Source: Salinisphaera hydrothermalis C41B8 (GTDB lineage Bacteria > Pseudomonadota > Gammaproteobacteria > Nevskiales > Salinisphaeraceae). From it: a stretch of DNA of 64,000 nt. The position numbers were made by a program, and so were the translations under genes. The notes under the pieces were generated by a model. The model was not told the DNA's origin, did not search any database, and saw nothing but the letters and a program-made list of their open reading frames with translations. The stretch lies in contig NZ_APNK01000002.1 in assembly GCF_000732535.1 (NCBI RefSeq), forward strand, positions 1 through 64,000. Reading direction: 5' to 3'. Of this stretch, positions 54,890 to 62,915 are shown piece by piece. How positions within the stretch are numbered: position 1 is the first letter of the stretch; every line of letters starts with the position of its first letter.

Positions 54890-55735
54890 TGGCCAGGTGT
54901 AGGTCGGCTTAGGCCGCAGGCCGTAAGCCGACATGGTCGACCGTACTGCGACTCGCAGATTGGCCTCCATGTCGGATTACGCTTCGCTAATCCGACCTAC
55001 ACGATTCGTCGGTCTTCAGATTTTGAAATGCGCTCTTAAGACGAAGTATCTCAGGCCGCTGTAGAGCTGCGGATACACCGTGGATCCGCGAGCTGCCGGC
55101 AAACCGGCCATGCAGATCAATCAGCGCGTCGGCGGTTCGGCCAGGTGTAGGTCGGCTTAGGCCGCAGGCCGTAAGCCGACATGGTCGACCGCACTGCCAC
55201 TCGTGGATTGGCCTCCATGTCGGATTACACTTCGCTACTCCGACCTACATGATTCGTCGGTTTTTCAGATTTTGAAAAGTGCTCTTAAGACCAAGTGTCT
55301 CCGGGCGCTGTAGAGCCCTGATTCGTCGTTGAACTTCGGCACCTGTCCCAAACGAGCACAAAACCCGCACTTTCAATCTGTGTGATCTGCGCAATCTGCG
55401 GATAAATGACTGTATTCGGGCTCGGCGGATCGACCGTCCATGCGGGTCACTTAGCGAGGCGTGGGTCGGCTTAGGCCACAGTCCGTAAGCCGACGGGCCG
55501 ACCGCACGACCGCGCACGAATCGGCCTCAATGTCGGATTACGCTTCGCTAATCCGACCTACCCGCTTGATTGCGAGCTGCCGGCAAACCGTCCACGTGGA
55601 TCACTCAGCGCGTCGATAGTTGAACTAAGTGTAGGTCGGCTTAGGCCGCAGGCCGTAAGCCGACATGGTCGACCGCACTTCCACTCGCGGATTGGCATTC
55701 ATGTCGAATTACGCTTCGTCAATCCGATCTACATA
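54890..55735. repeat. degenerate tandem array of ~247-bp palindrome-bearing units
   Basis: A palindromes (GTGTAGGTCGGCTTAGGCCG + CAGGCCGTAAGCCGACATGG) start at 54898 and 55145 (period 247), with degenerate copies near 55459 and 55630; each is followed about 65 bases later by a B palindrome with a TTCGC loop. Spacers such as GGTCGACCGTACTGCGACTC and GCCGGCAAACCGGCCATGCA are shared. 54626-55800 contains no gene that I can recognise. Confidence 0.82.
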
Positions 55736-55800
55736 ACAGCGTAGTTTTGGGATAAGCGAGCTGTATCGGCGGTCTGAGGGGAGCTGGCCGTGTACGTAAA

Positions 55801-56781
55801 TCATCGCGTGGGCAGCTTGGGCCAGAGTTCGTCCAGCAGCTTGTCGAAGCTGGGGCCCGGGTAGGCATCGATCGCGCGGTCGATGACGTCTTCGGTCAGA
55901 TGTTCGGCGAACATGCGGATGAAGCGCCGCATGTAACCGGTGAGGAACAGGTTGTGCCGGAAGCCGATGTGCGTCGTGCTGGACGAGAACAGATGGCTGG
56001 CGTCGAGGCTCACCAGATCGGCGTCGTTGGCGGGATCGTAGGCCATGTTCGCGATGACGCCCACGCCCAGACCGAGCCGGACGTAGGTCTTGATGACGTC
56101 GGCGTCGACGGCCGTGAGCACGACATCCGGCGTCAGTCCGCGCTCGGTGAACGCCGTATCCAGCTGTGATCGGCCGGTGAAGCCGAAGGTATACGTCACC
56201 AGCGGGTGTTCGGCGATGCGCTCGAGCGTCAGCGGGCTGCCATCGGCCAGGGGATGATCCGTGGGCACCAGAACGCAGCGGTTCCAGTGATAGCAGGGCA
56301 GCATGATGAGTTCGTCGTAATGTTCGAGTGCTTCGGTAGCGATGGCGAAATCGGCATCGCCGGCCGCGGCCCAGCCTGCGATCTGGGGCGGGGCGCCTTG
56401 GTTGATATGTAGCGAGACCCGGGGGTATGCCTGGCGGAAACCGGCAATCGTCGCCGGCAATGCATAGCGGGCCTGTGTATGTGTGGTGGCAACGCGCAGC
56501 GAGCCGCGATCGGTATCGGCGAACTCGCTTGCCGTGCGATTGATGTTGTCCACTTCCGACAGAATCCGGCGCGCGGTGCCGAGGATACGTTCGCCGGCGG
56601 GCGTGATGCGGTCGAGATGCTTGCCGTTGCGCTCGAAAATGAGCACGCCCAGTTCTTCCTCGAGCAGCCGGATCTGCTTGCTCACGCCGGGCTGCGAGGT
56701 GTGCAGGCTGCGCGCGGCCGCGGTGATGTTGAGTTGCTGGCGGGCCACCTCGTGGATGTACTCCAACTGTCGCAGCTTCAT
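55801..56781 (-). CDS. cysB: LysR-family regulator CysB
   Basis: A 326-residue LysR-type activator. The winged HTH (MKLRQLEYIHEVARQQLNIT, AARSLHTSQPGVSKQIRLLE) and effector domain (QARYALPATIAGFRQAYPRV, FAIATEALEHYDELIMLPCY, VADVIKTYVRLGLGVG-like block DADVIKTYVRLGLGVGVIAN, SSSTTHIGFRHNLFLTGYMR) match CysB rather than generic LysR proteins. CysB senses N-acetylserine/O-acetylserine and activates sulfate uptake and reduction genes. It is divergent from tauE (153-base gap), whose promoter it may control, and the cysG gene follows. Confidence 0.93.
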   Translation of the reverse strand: MKLRQLEYIHEVARQQLNITAAARSLHTSQPGVSKQIRLLEEELGVLIFERNGKHLDRITPAGERILGTARRILSEVDNINRTASEFADTDRGSLRVATTHTQARYALPATIAGFRQAYPRVSLHINQGAPPQIAGWAAAGDADFAIATEALEHYDELIMLPCYHWNRCVLVPTDHPLADGSPLTLERIAEHPLVTYTFGFTGRSQLDTAFTERGLTPDVVLTAVDADVIKTYVRLGLGVGVIANMAYDPANDADLVSLDASHLFSSSTTHIGFRHNLFLTGYMRRFIRMFAEHLTEDVIDRAIDAYPGPSFDKLLDELWPKLPTR

Positions 56782-56933
56782 GTCGATCCGGTTATTCGAT
56801 CGGGGTATTACTGCATCAGCATATATTACTTTTCGGTTTGATGCGCGACTGGTAGCTTGCCGCCTTCATCGGGGCCGCAACCGGCAGGTGCGGCCCGGGA
56901 CACGCCGGCGGCGCGCCGGATAAGGATGTTTGC

Positions 56934-57740
56934 ATGCTCGCTTTTGTCGTGGCCGGTCTGTTCGTCGGGGCCGCCGTGGGTTTGACCGGCGTGGGCGGTG
57001 GCTCGCTCATGACGCCGATCCTGATCCTGCTGTTCGGTTTCTCGCCTTCGGGGGCCGTCGGGACCGACCTGTTGTATGCCGCCGGCACCAAGGCGTTCGG
57101 CACGTTGCTGCATGGTCGTCAGCAGACGGTCGACTGGCCGGTGGTCGGTTTGATGGCGGCCGGCAGCGTGCCGGCGGCGCTGCTTACCATCGTGTGGCTG
57201 CATCTGGTCGGGTTGCAGCCTTGGGTACAGGAGCTGATGGTCGTCACGCTTGCGATCACGATGATCGTGACGGCGCTGCTGACGTTCGCACGCGATCGGC
57301 TCGTACGCTGGCTGCAGACACGGATGTTGTTCGTCTCGGGTAGGAGCCGCTCCGAGCTTCTGGCCTGGCGTCCGGTGATCACGGTGTGTGGTGGCGTCGT
57401 GCTCGGCGTGCTGGTGAGCCTGTCGTCGGTGGGGGCCGGTGTGCTGGGCACGACCATGCTGCTGATTCTTTACCCGAATACGCGTGCAGTACGCATCGTG
57501 GGCACGGACATCACGCACGCGGTGCCGCTCACGCTGATCGCCGGACTGGGGCATCTGACGCTGGGCACGACCGATCTGGGCGTGCTGGGGCTGCTGCTGC
57601 TCGGGTCGCTGCCAGGCATTTATCTCGGCACCCGGATGGGTTGGCGTTTGCCCGATCGCGCGCTACGGCCGATCATTGCCACCGTGTTGATCCTCGTGGC
57701 GCTCAGCATGATCTATAAAACAATGCACTTCGGCGGCTGA
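56934..57740 (+). CDS. TauE/SafE-family sulfite/anion exporter
   Basis: A 268-residue permease with about eight membrane segments. FVGAAVGLTGVGGGSLMTPI near the N-terminus and GVVLGVLVSLSSVGAGVLGT in the middle are the two pseudo-repeat glycine-rich motifs of the TauE/SafE (DUF81) family, and GTDITHAVPLTLIAGLGHL is a further family block. Members export sulfite, sulfoacetate or other organosulfur anions. Location between cysB and cysG supports a role in sulfite or sulfate handling. The neighbouring cysG ATG is 46 bases after its stop. Confidence 0.88.
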   Translation: MLAFVVAGLFVGAAVGLTGVGGGSLMTPILILLFGFSPSGAVGTDLLYAAGTKAFGTLLHGRQQTVDWPVVGLMAAGSVPAALLTIVWLHLVGLQPWVQELMVVTLAITMIVTALLTFARDRLVRWLQTRMLFVSGRSRSELLAWRPVITVCGGVVLGVLVSLSSVGAGVLGTTMLLILYPNTRAVRIVGTDITHAVPLTLIAGLGHLTLGTTDLGVLGLLLLGSLPGIYLGTRMGWRLPDRALRPIIATVLILVALSMIYKTMHFGG

Positions 57741-57786
57741 CGGCCGCGTTCTCCGGCTGCCTCCCGGCTCGCAACGAATTCCCCCG

Positions 57787-59211
57787 ATGATCGAGAAGCC
57801 TGTCGACGAACAATTTTCGACCTATCCGGTCGCGCTGCGGCTGGCCGGGCGTCGAGTGGTTGTGGCTGGCGGCGGCCGGATCGCGTCACGGCGCGTGGCA
57901 CGCCTGCTGGCGGCCGGCGCGCGCGTGGCGGTAATCGCGCCAAGACTCGATCCCGCACTTTCCGAACGCGCGGCTTGCGGCGCCATCGAGTGGCAACAGC
58001 GCGCCGTGAAAGACTCCGATGCGCGGGACGCCGCGCTGTGTTTCGCTGCGACCGACGATGCCGACGTGAACGCGCGCTTCGCGGCCGCCGCACGTGCGCG
58101 CGGTATTCCGGTCCAGCGCGCCGACGATGCCAAGGCTTCGGATTTCCTCGTGCCGGCGTTGGTCGAGCGCGGGCCGTTGCAGGTGAGTGTGTCCAGCGAT
58201 GCGGCCGCACCCAGCCTCACGCGTCGCCTGCGTGCCCGGCTGGAGACGCTGGTGCCGCACGCCTACGGCGATCTGGCTTCGCTGGCGGGTGAGTTTCGGG
58301 CGCAGGTCAAGACCTGCGTGCCGCGCGCCGAGCGCGCCGGATTCTGGAACGCGGTTTTCGAAGGGCCGATCGCCGAACAGGTTTTCGCCGGGCGGATCGA
58401 CGCGGCACGCCGCGAACTGCAGGCGACGCTGGCCGAGGCCGATCCGATGAAACGAGCGACTCGCGGCGAAGTCTATCTCGTGGGTAGCGGGCCGGGCGAT
58501 CCCGATCTGCTCACGTTCCGCGCGCTGCGGCTGATGCAGCGCGCCGACGTCGTGCTCTACGACAGTCTGCTGCCGGCCTCGATTCTGGAGCTGGTGTCGC
58601 CGGAAGCCGAGCGCATTCACGTGGGCAAGCGGGCGTCGAAGCATACGTTGCCGCAGGACGAAATCAACGCCTTGATGGTCAAACTGGCGCAGGCCGGTCG
58701 ACGGGTGCTGCGGCTTAAGGGCGGCGATCCGTTCGTGTTCGGGCGTGGCGGCGAAGAGATCTCGGAGCTGGCCGACGCCGGCATCCCGTTTCAGATCGTG
58801 CCCGGTATCACCTCAGCCAACGGCTGTGCGGCCTATGCCGGTATTCCGCTCACGCACCGCGACTACGCCCAGTCGGTGACATTCGTGACCGGTCATCTGA
58901 AAGAAGGCGAATTGAACCTTTCTTGGGCCGAGCTCGCCCAGCGGGGGCAGACCGTCGTGTTCTTCATGGGCCGGCGCAATCTGGATACCATCTGTGCCCG
59001 CCTGATCGAGCACGGCTTGCCGGCCGACTGGCCGGCCGCGATGGTGATCGACGGCACTACTGCGCGCCAGCGCCTGATTCCGGCCACGCTCACCGATCTG
59101 CCGCCGCTGGTGGCCGCGGAGCGTTCGACCGGTGCCGCCTTGCTGATCGTGGGCGAAGTGGTGCGCTTGCACGAACGGCTTGGCTGGTTTCATCCGACGG
59201 CTGAATACTGA
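57787..59211 (+). CDS. cysG: siroheme synthase (multifunctional)
   Basis: A 474-residue fusion making siroheme, cofactor of sulfite and nitrite reductases, from uroporphyrinogen III. The N-terminal dehydrogenase/ferrochelatase (CysG-B) has VVVAGGGRIASRRVARLLAA and SVSSDAAAPSLTRRLRARLE; the C-terminal SUMT (CysG-A) has GEVYLVGSGPGDPDLLTFRA, DVVLYDSLL, RLKGGDPFVFGRGGEEI, PGITSANGCAAYAGIPLTHR and FFMGRRNL. Length is typical. An inverted repeat CGCCCGT/ACGGGCG (59230-59257) lies just after the stop, without a T-run. Confidence 0.96.
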   Translation: MIEKPVDEQFSTYPVALRLAGRRVVVAGGGRIASRRVARLLAAGARVAVIAPRLDPALSERAACGAIEWQQRAVKDSDARDAALCFAATDDADVNARFAAAARARGIPVQRADDAKASDFLVPALVERGPLQVSVSSDAAAPSLTRRLRARLETLVPHAYGDLASLAGEFRAQVKTCVPRAERAGFWNAVFEGPIAEQVFAGRIDAARRELQATLAEADPMKRATRGEVYLVGSGPGDPDLLTFRALRLMQRADVVLYDSLLPASILELVSPEAERIHVGKRASKHTLPQDEINALMVKLAQAGRRVLRLKGGDPFVFGRGGEEISELADAGIPFQIVPGITSANGCAAYAGIPLTHRDYAQSVTFVTGHLKEGELNLSWAELAQRGQTVVFFMGRRNLDTICARLIEHGLPADWPAAMVIDGTTARQRLIPATLTDLPPLVAAERSTGAALLIVGEVVRLHERLGWFHPTAEY

Positions 59212-59264
59212 GGGCACGGTTCGTCCAAACGCCCGTTTCAAAACGCTAAGACGGGCGAGTCGTG

Positions 59265-59510
59265 TAGGTTTGATCGGCGAAGCGCAATCCAACATGGGCA
59301 CTAATCCGCGAGATTGGTGGGCGTGCGGCCATGTCGGCTTACGGCCTGCGGCCTAAGCCGACCTACATCGATCCCCCTGCTTATGCCGTCTTTCCCAGCC
59401 ACCGAACAATGCATCCAGGCGCGTAGGTCGGATTAGCGAAGCGTAATCCGACATGGGCACAAATCCGCCAGTGGTAGTGGGGCTCCTTAGAGCCTATTGG
59501 AATAGACTCT
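59265..59510. repeat. dispersed palindromes after cysG
   Basis: An A-type half (ATGTCGGCTTACGGCCTGCG + GCCTAAGCCGACCTACAT) at 59331-59368 and a TTCGC-loop palindrome (GTAGGTCGGATTAGCGAAGC + GTAATCCGACATGG) at 59421-59455, plus the short inverted repeat GAGCCTATTGGAATAGACTC near 59490, which resembles a sequence just after serS (54627). No gene is seen in 59212-59633. Confidence 0.8.
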
Positions 59511-59633
59511 TAAAACAAGGGGGGGGCTGGAACGTACTCTAAACCGATCTGCCTGTACTTGATGCGACCGACGCCGGGTGGTCGTTTGGCGCGAGGAGGC
59601 TGCAGCAGTGCCTGGCCCGCGCGCAGACCAGAC

Positions 59634-60371
59634 CTACGGCGCGTGAGCAGCCGTTGCCCAGTCGACGACGAGCGCGGTACGTTGCACGCCATCGCTGCCG
59701 TCGGGCCTCAGCGCGACGAGATCGATCGTTGCCGCCGGCCGTCGGGTCGCGACCCCGATGGCGAAACGATCTTTGACACTGTCAAGCTCCGTCGCGGCGA
59801 AGAACCAGGCCGCGGCGGACCGCACTCGCGTGCACCGTAGCGTCGGGCGAAGCCGGAAACTGGGCTTTTTCATGCCGGCGCCAAGACCCAGCCCCTGCGC
59901 CTTGAGCGCGGCTTCCTTGAGCGTCCAGAGCTGATGAAAATCGCGCAGCTGATCGGCTGGACCGACGCGTCGAAGTTCGGCGACTTCATCGGCATGAAAA
60001 CAATGCGCGGCCAGCTGGGCCGGCGCGAAACGCCGCGCATGAATCCGCTCGATGTCGCATCCGGCCGGCGTCTCGGCCATCAGGCTCAGGCAGGCGCTGC
60101 CGCTATGGCTGAGGCCGAGATGACGCGAGCCCCGGCGGCATCGGGGTGCAGCGCCTCGCGGGTATTCAATCGATAGCGCTTGGGGCGCGGCGTTGTATTC
60201 CGCGGCCAGGTGATGGCGCAGCAGCCAGCGACTGGCGAGATATTCGCGGCGGCGGCCGGCGTGCACGATGCCGGCCTCATGGCCGCGCTCGGTGTCGCTC
60301 AGGCCGGCACGAAGATCATCTGGATCGACTGTGTCGTCGAACACGAACAACGCGAGGTTGAGCCGTGTCAT
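59634..60371 (-). CDS. 4'-phosphopantetheinyl transferase (Sfp type)
   Basis: A 245-residue enzyme that loads the phosphopantetheine arm from CoA onto acyl carrier proteins. Sfp-type motifs: GCDIERIHARRF (Mg-binding Asp), HCFHADEVAEL and LWTLKEAALKAQGLGLGAGM (W-x-x-KEA-x-x-K-x-x-G). It begins 17 bases after the ketoreductase stop on the same strand, so it is the last gene of the aryl-polyene-like operon and probably activates that cluster's ACPs. Confidence 0.88.
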   Translation of the reverse strand: MTRLNLALFVFDDTVDPDDLRAGLSDTERGHEAGIVHAGRRREYLASRWLLRHHLAAEYNAAPQALSIEYPRGAAPRCRRGSRHLGLSHSGSACLSLMAETPAGCDIERIHARRFAPAQLAAHCFHADEVAELRRVGPADQLRDFHQLWTLKEAALKAQGLGLGAGMKKPSFRLRPTLRCTRVRSAAAWFFAATELDSVKDRFAIGVATRRPAATIDLVALRPDGSDGVQRTALVVDWATAAHAP

Positions 60372-60387
60372 GGCACCGAACGGGCCG

Positions 60388-61113
60388 TTAGCACAGCCCG
60401 CCGTTGACGGAGATCACCTGGCGGGTGATGTAGCTGGCATCCGGCGAACACAGGAACGACACGGCCGCGGCAACTTCTTCCGGGCGGCCCATACGCTGCT
60501 GCGGGATCATGGCCTTCAACTGGTCGGCGGGCAGGTCGCCCGTCATGTCCGTTTCGATGAGCCCCGGGGCGACGCAGTTGACGGTAATGCGCCGCTTGGC
60601 CAGCTCCAGCGCCAGGGCCTTCGTCGCGCCGATAATGCCGGCCTTGGCCGCGCTGTAGTTGACCTGGCCGCGGTTGCCCATCAGGCCGGCGATCGAGGCC
60701 AGCGAGACGATGCGCCCCGGGCGGCGGCGCTGGATCATCGGCATCACACAGGGATGGGCGACGTTGTAGAAGCCGTCGAGATTGGTGTCGAGCACGGCGT
60801 CCCAGGCTTCCTCGGTGAGCGCCGGGAACGCGGCATCGCGCACGATGCCGGCGTTGAGCACGAGACCGTAATAAGCGCCGTGCTCGGCGAGGTCGGCCTC
60901 GATCGCGGCGCGTGTCTCGGCGCGCTCGGCGCTGTCGAATCGCAGCATGCGCGCGTCGCGCCCGAGCGCGCGGATCGACTCGGCGACTTCGCGGGCGCTG
61001 TCTTCGCGCTGGCGATAGTGCACGACGATATCGAAGCCATCGCGTGCCAGGCGCAGGGCGATGGCGCGGCCGATGCCTCGGCTGGCGCCGGTGACGAGAA
61101 TCGTGTCGCTCAT
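60388..61113 (-). CDS. 3-oxoacyl-ACP reductase (FabG-like ketoreductase)
   Basis: A 241-residue short-chain dehydrogenase: NADP motif [36 protein letters not shown], and the catalytic triad region [20 protein letters not shown] + KAG (Ser, Tyr-x3-Lys). C-terminal [11 protein letters not shown] and [20 protein letters not shown] + G are typical FabG. In aryl polyene clusters such an enzyme (ApeQ type) reduces the beta-keto group of the growing ACP-bound chain. ATGA overlap with the DUF3261 gene. Confidence 0.92.
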   Translation of the reverse strand: MSDTILVTGASRGIGRAIALRLARDGFDIVVHYRQREDSAREVAESIRALGRDARMLRFDSAERAETRAAIEADLAEHGAYYGLVLNAGIVRDAAFPALTEEAWDAVLDTNLDGFYNVAHPCVMPMIQRRRPGRIVSLASIAGLMGNRGQVNYSAAKAGIIGATKALALELAKRRITVNCVAPGLIETDMTGDLPADQLKAMIPQQRMGRPEEVAAAVSFLCSPDASYITRQVISVNGGLC

Positions 61114-61679
61114 GGTTTATTGGACGAGGCCGGGATGTTGAAAGCCAGAGGTTCGACGTCCAGCCGATAGCCGAGGCGCGTGTCGTAGATGGTCAGCCGG
61201 CTGTGCCACGGATCGCCGTTCGCGCGGTAGGCGATCCAGAGCAGGGTGTCGCCGCGCCACAGGGTGCGCGTATTACCGAGCTGTTGCAGGCGCACATCGG
61301 GATCGGTCAATGCCCCGCGCAGCGCCGGCAACGGCCAGTAAGCCAGCTCCAGGTCGGCCAGAATACGTTTGGCGGGAATCCGCTTGGCGGCCTGGAGTCC
61401 CCGCCCGCGCTCCACGGCATGGCCGTTCCAGCCGAGCGTGAATACGCGTTGGCCCATGGCCGACAGGCCGACCAGTGTGAGGTCGTCGGGCACCACCCGC
61501 AGGGCGACCTGCAGGCTGCGCGTATGGCCGCGGTAATGCACGGTCACCTGTTGCCGGGCTTCCACTGATTGGCCGAGCGCTGCCGGGCCGAGCGGCTGAA
61601 TCAGAGGCTTGGGCATGCAGCCGCCGAGCGCGACCGCCAAGCCGACGATCAGCGGCGCGATGACAACAGTGCGCTTCAT
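61110..61679 (-). CDS. DUF3261 lipoprotein of the aryl-polyene-type cluster
   Basis: 189 residues, starting [20 protein letters not shown] with lipobox ALGGC (Cys21). The body is beta-rich ([56 protein letters not shown]) as in DUF3261 proteins, which are near-constant members of aryl polyene loci and resemble the LolB/LolA fold. It probably helps move the aryl-polyene lipid to the outer membrane (inference). ATG 61679 overlaps the stop of the oxidoreductase gene. Confidence 0.82.
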   Translation of the reverse strand: MKRTVVIAPLIVGLAVALGGCMPKPLIQPLGPAALGQSVEARQQVTVHYRGHTRSLQVALRVVPDDLTLVGLSAMGQRVFTLGWNGHAVERGRGLQAAKRIPAKRILADLELAYWPLPALRGALTDPDVRLQQLGNTRTLWRGDTLLWIAYRANGDPWHSRLTIYDTRLGYRLDVEPLAFNIPASSNKP

Positions 61680-62914
61680 GCGGCCGGTGCGCACAGCCGG
61701 CACAACGTCTCCAGCCGGCGCTCCGGCACGGCCACGTACGGGTTGCTCGTATCCCAGACATAGCCGGCCAGGATCGAGCTCAGCATCGTACGGATGGTGG
61801 TATCCGGTGTCGGATTGAAAAACACATGCTTGAGCGTGCCGCGATACCAGGCCGAGATGAAACTGGTGAACACGCGCTGGCCGGCGCGGATCGGTGCTTC
61901 GAATTCGGTATCCCAATCGACATCGCTGCCGCGCAGCTGGGCGTCGATCGGGCCGACCGCGCGCAACGCCGATTCCAGCGCAATCGTGACGCCCGACGAG
62001 AAGATCGGATCGACGAAGCCAGCCGCGTTGCCGAGCAGGGCATAGTCGCGACCGTGGAGCGCGGCGATGTCGTAGGCATAGTTTTCGGTCTGGCCCACGC
62101 GGCTGTCGAACTCGGCATCCGCCAGCAGCCGCGCCAGCCGCGGTTCTTCGCCGATGGCCTGCTGCAAACGCTCGACGGGCGTGCCGTCGAGCCCGTGAAG
62201 CCATTCCGGCGGCCCGATGACACCGACCGAGGCCCGGCCGCCCGCCAGGCCGATGAGCCAGTACCAGACTTCCGGCTGGCTCGGATGAATACCGATCACG
62301 ATCCGGTCGCGCTGATAGTCCGGCGCGTCGATATGATCCGCGACATGCGTGAACAGCGCAGCCCGCGGCGGTGCGCTGCCGGTTCGGTCGAGACCGAGCA
62401 GGCGCGGCAGCACGCGGGCAAAACCGCTGGCATCGCAGACGAAACGAGCGGTGAGCGCGGTGCGGGTATCGTCGTCGCCGACCACCGAGAGACGCGGCGC
62501 GCCGGGCGTTTCGAAATCCACCGACTCGACCGTCTGGCCGAAGCGAAGCGTGGCGCCGCGGTGTTCGGCCTCCAGCGCCAGCCGGTGATCGAAATCGGCC
62601 CGCAGCACCTGCCATGTCCAGGACCAGCCCGGCGTGAACTGGTCGTCGAAGGTAAAGCTGGTATCGCGATCATTCTCGGTGAACGTGACACCGCGTTTGA
62701 TCTGATAGCCGGCGTGTTCGACCGCATGCAGCATGCCGGCATCGGCCAGCGCATCCATGCAGCGCGGCAACAGGCTTTCGCCCACGGCGAAGCGCGGGAA
62801 ATGGCTGCGCTCGAGTACGGTCACGCGCCAGCCGCGATCCGCGAGCAGGGCGGCGATCGTGGCGCCGGCCGGCCCGGCGCCGATGACGGCGATATCGGTT
62901 TGTTCGGTATTCAC
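61676..62914 (-). CDS. FAD-dependent oxidoreductase (halogenase-like fold) of the aryl-polyene-type cluster
   Basis: A 412-residue flavoprotein: IAVIGAGPAGATIAALLADR (FAD dinucleotide motif), LERSHFPRFAVGESLLPRCM, WTWQVLRADFDHRLALEAEH, and ALLGNAAGFVDPIFSSGVTI (second FAD motif). This is the geranylgeranyl-reductase/tryptophan-halogenase branch. The halogenase W-x-W-x-I-P motif is not evident, so chlorination is unlikely. A protein of this kind is a regular component of aryl polyene loci, but its reaction there is not established. GTG 62914 follows the MMPL stop by one base. Confidence 0.85.
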   Translation of the reverse strand: MNTEQTDIAVIGAGPAGATIAALLADRGWRVTVLERSHFPRFAVGESLLPRCMDALADAGMLHAVEHAGYQIKRGVTFTENDRDTSFTFDDQFTPGWSWTWQVLRADFDHRLALEAEHRGATLRFGQTVESVDFETPGAPRLSVVGDDDTRTALTARFVCDASGFARVLPRLLGLDRTGSAPPRAALFTHVADHIDAPDYQRDRIVIGIHPSQPEVWYWLIGLAGGRASVGVIGPPEWLHGLDGTPVERLQQAIGEEPRLARLLADAEFDSRVGQTENYAYDIAALHGRDYALLGNAAGFVDPIFSSGVTIALESALRAVGPIDAQLRGSDVDWDTEFEAPIRAGQRVFTSFISAWYRGTLKHVFFNPTPDTTIRTMLSSILAGYVWDTSNPYVAVPERRLETLCRLCAPAA

Positions 62915-62915
62915 G

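Noticed and set aside
61680-62615. Extension of the DUF3261 frame far upstream
   Set aside because: The in-frame continuation overlaps the oxidoreductase gene and has no signal peptide; the lipobox start at 61679 explains the protein.
61676-62914. Tryptophan halogenase activity for the FAD oxidoreductase
   Set aside because: The fold signature is present but the W-x-W-x-I-P halogenase motif is not seen; annotated as oxidoreductase only.
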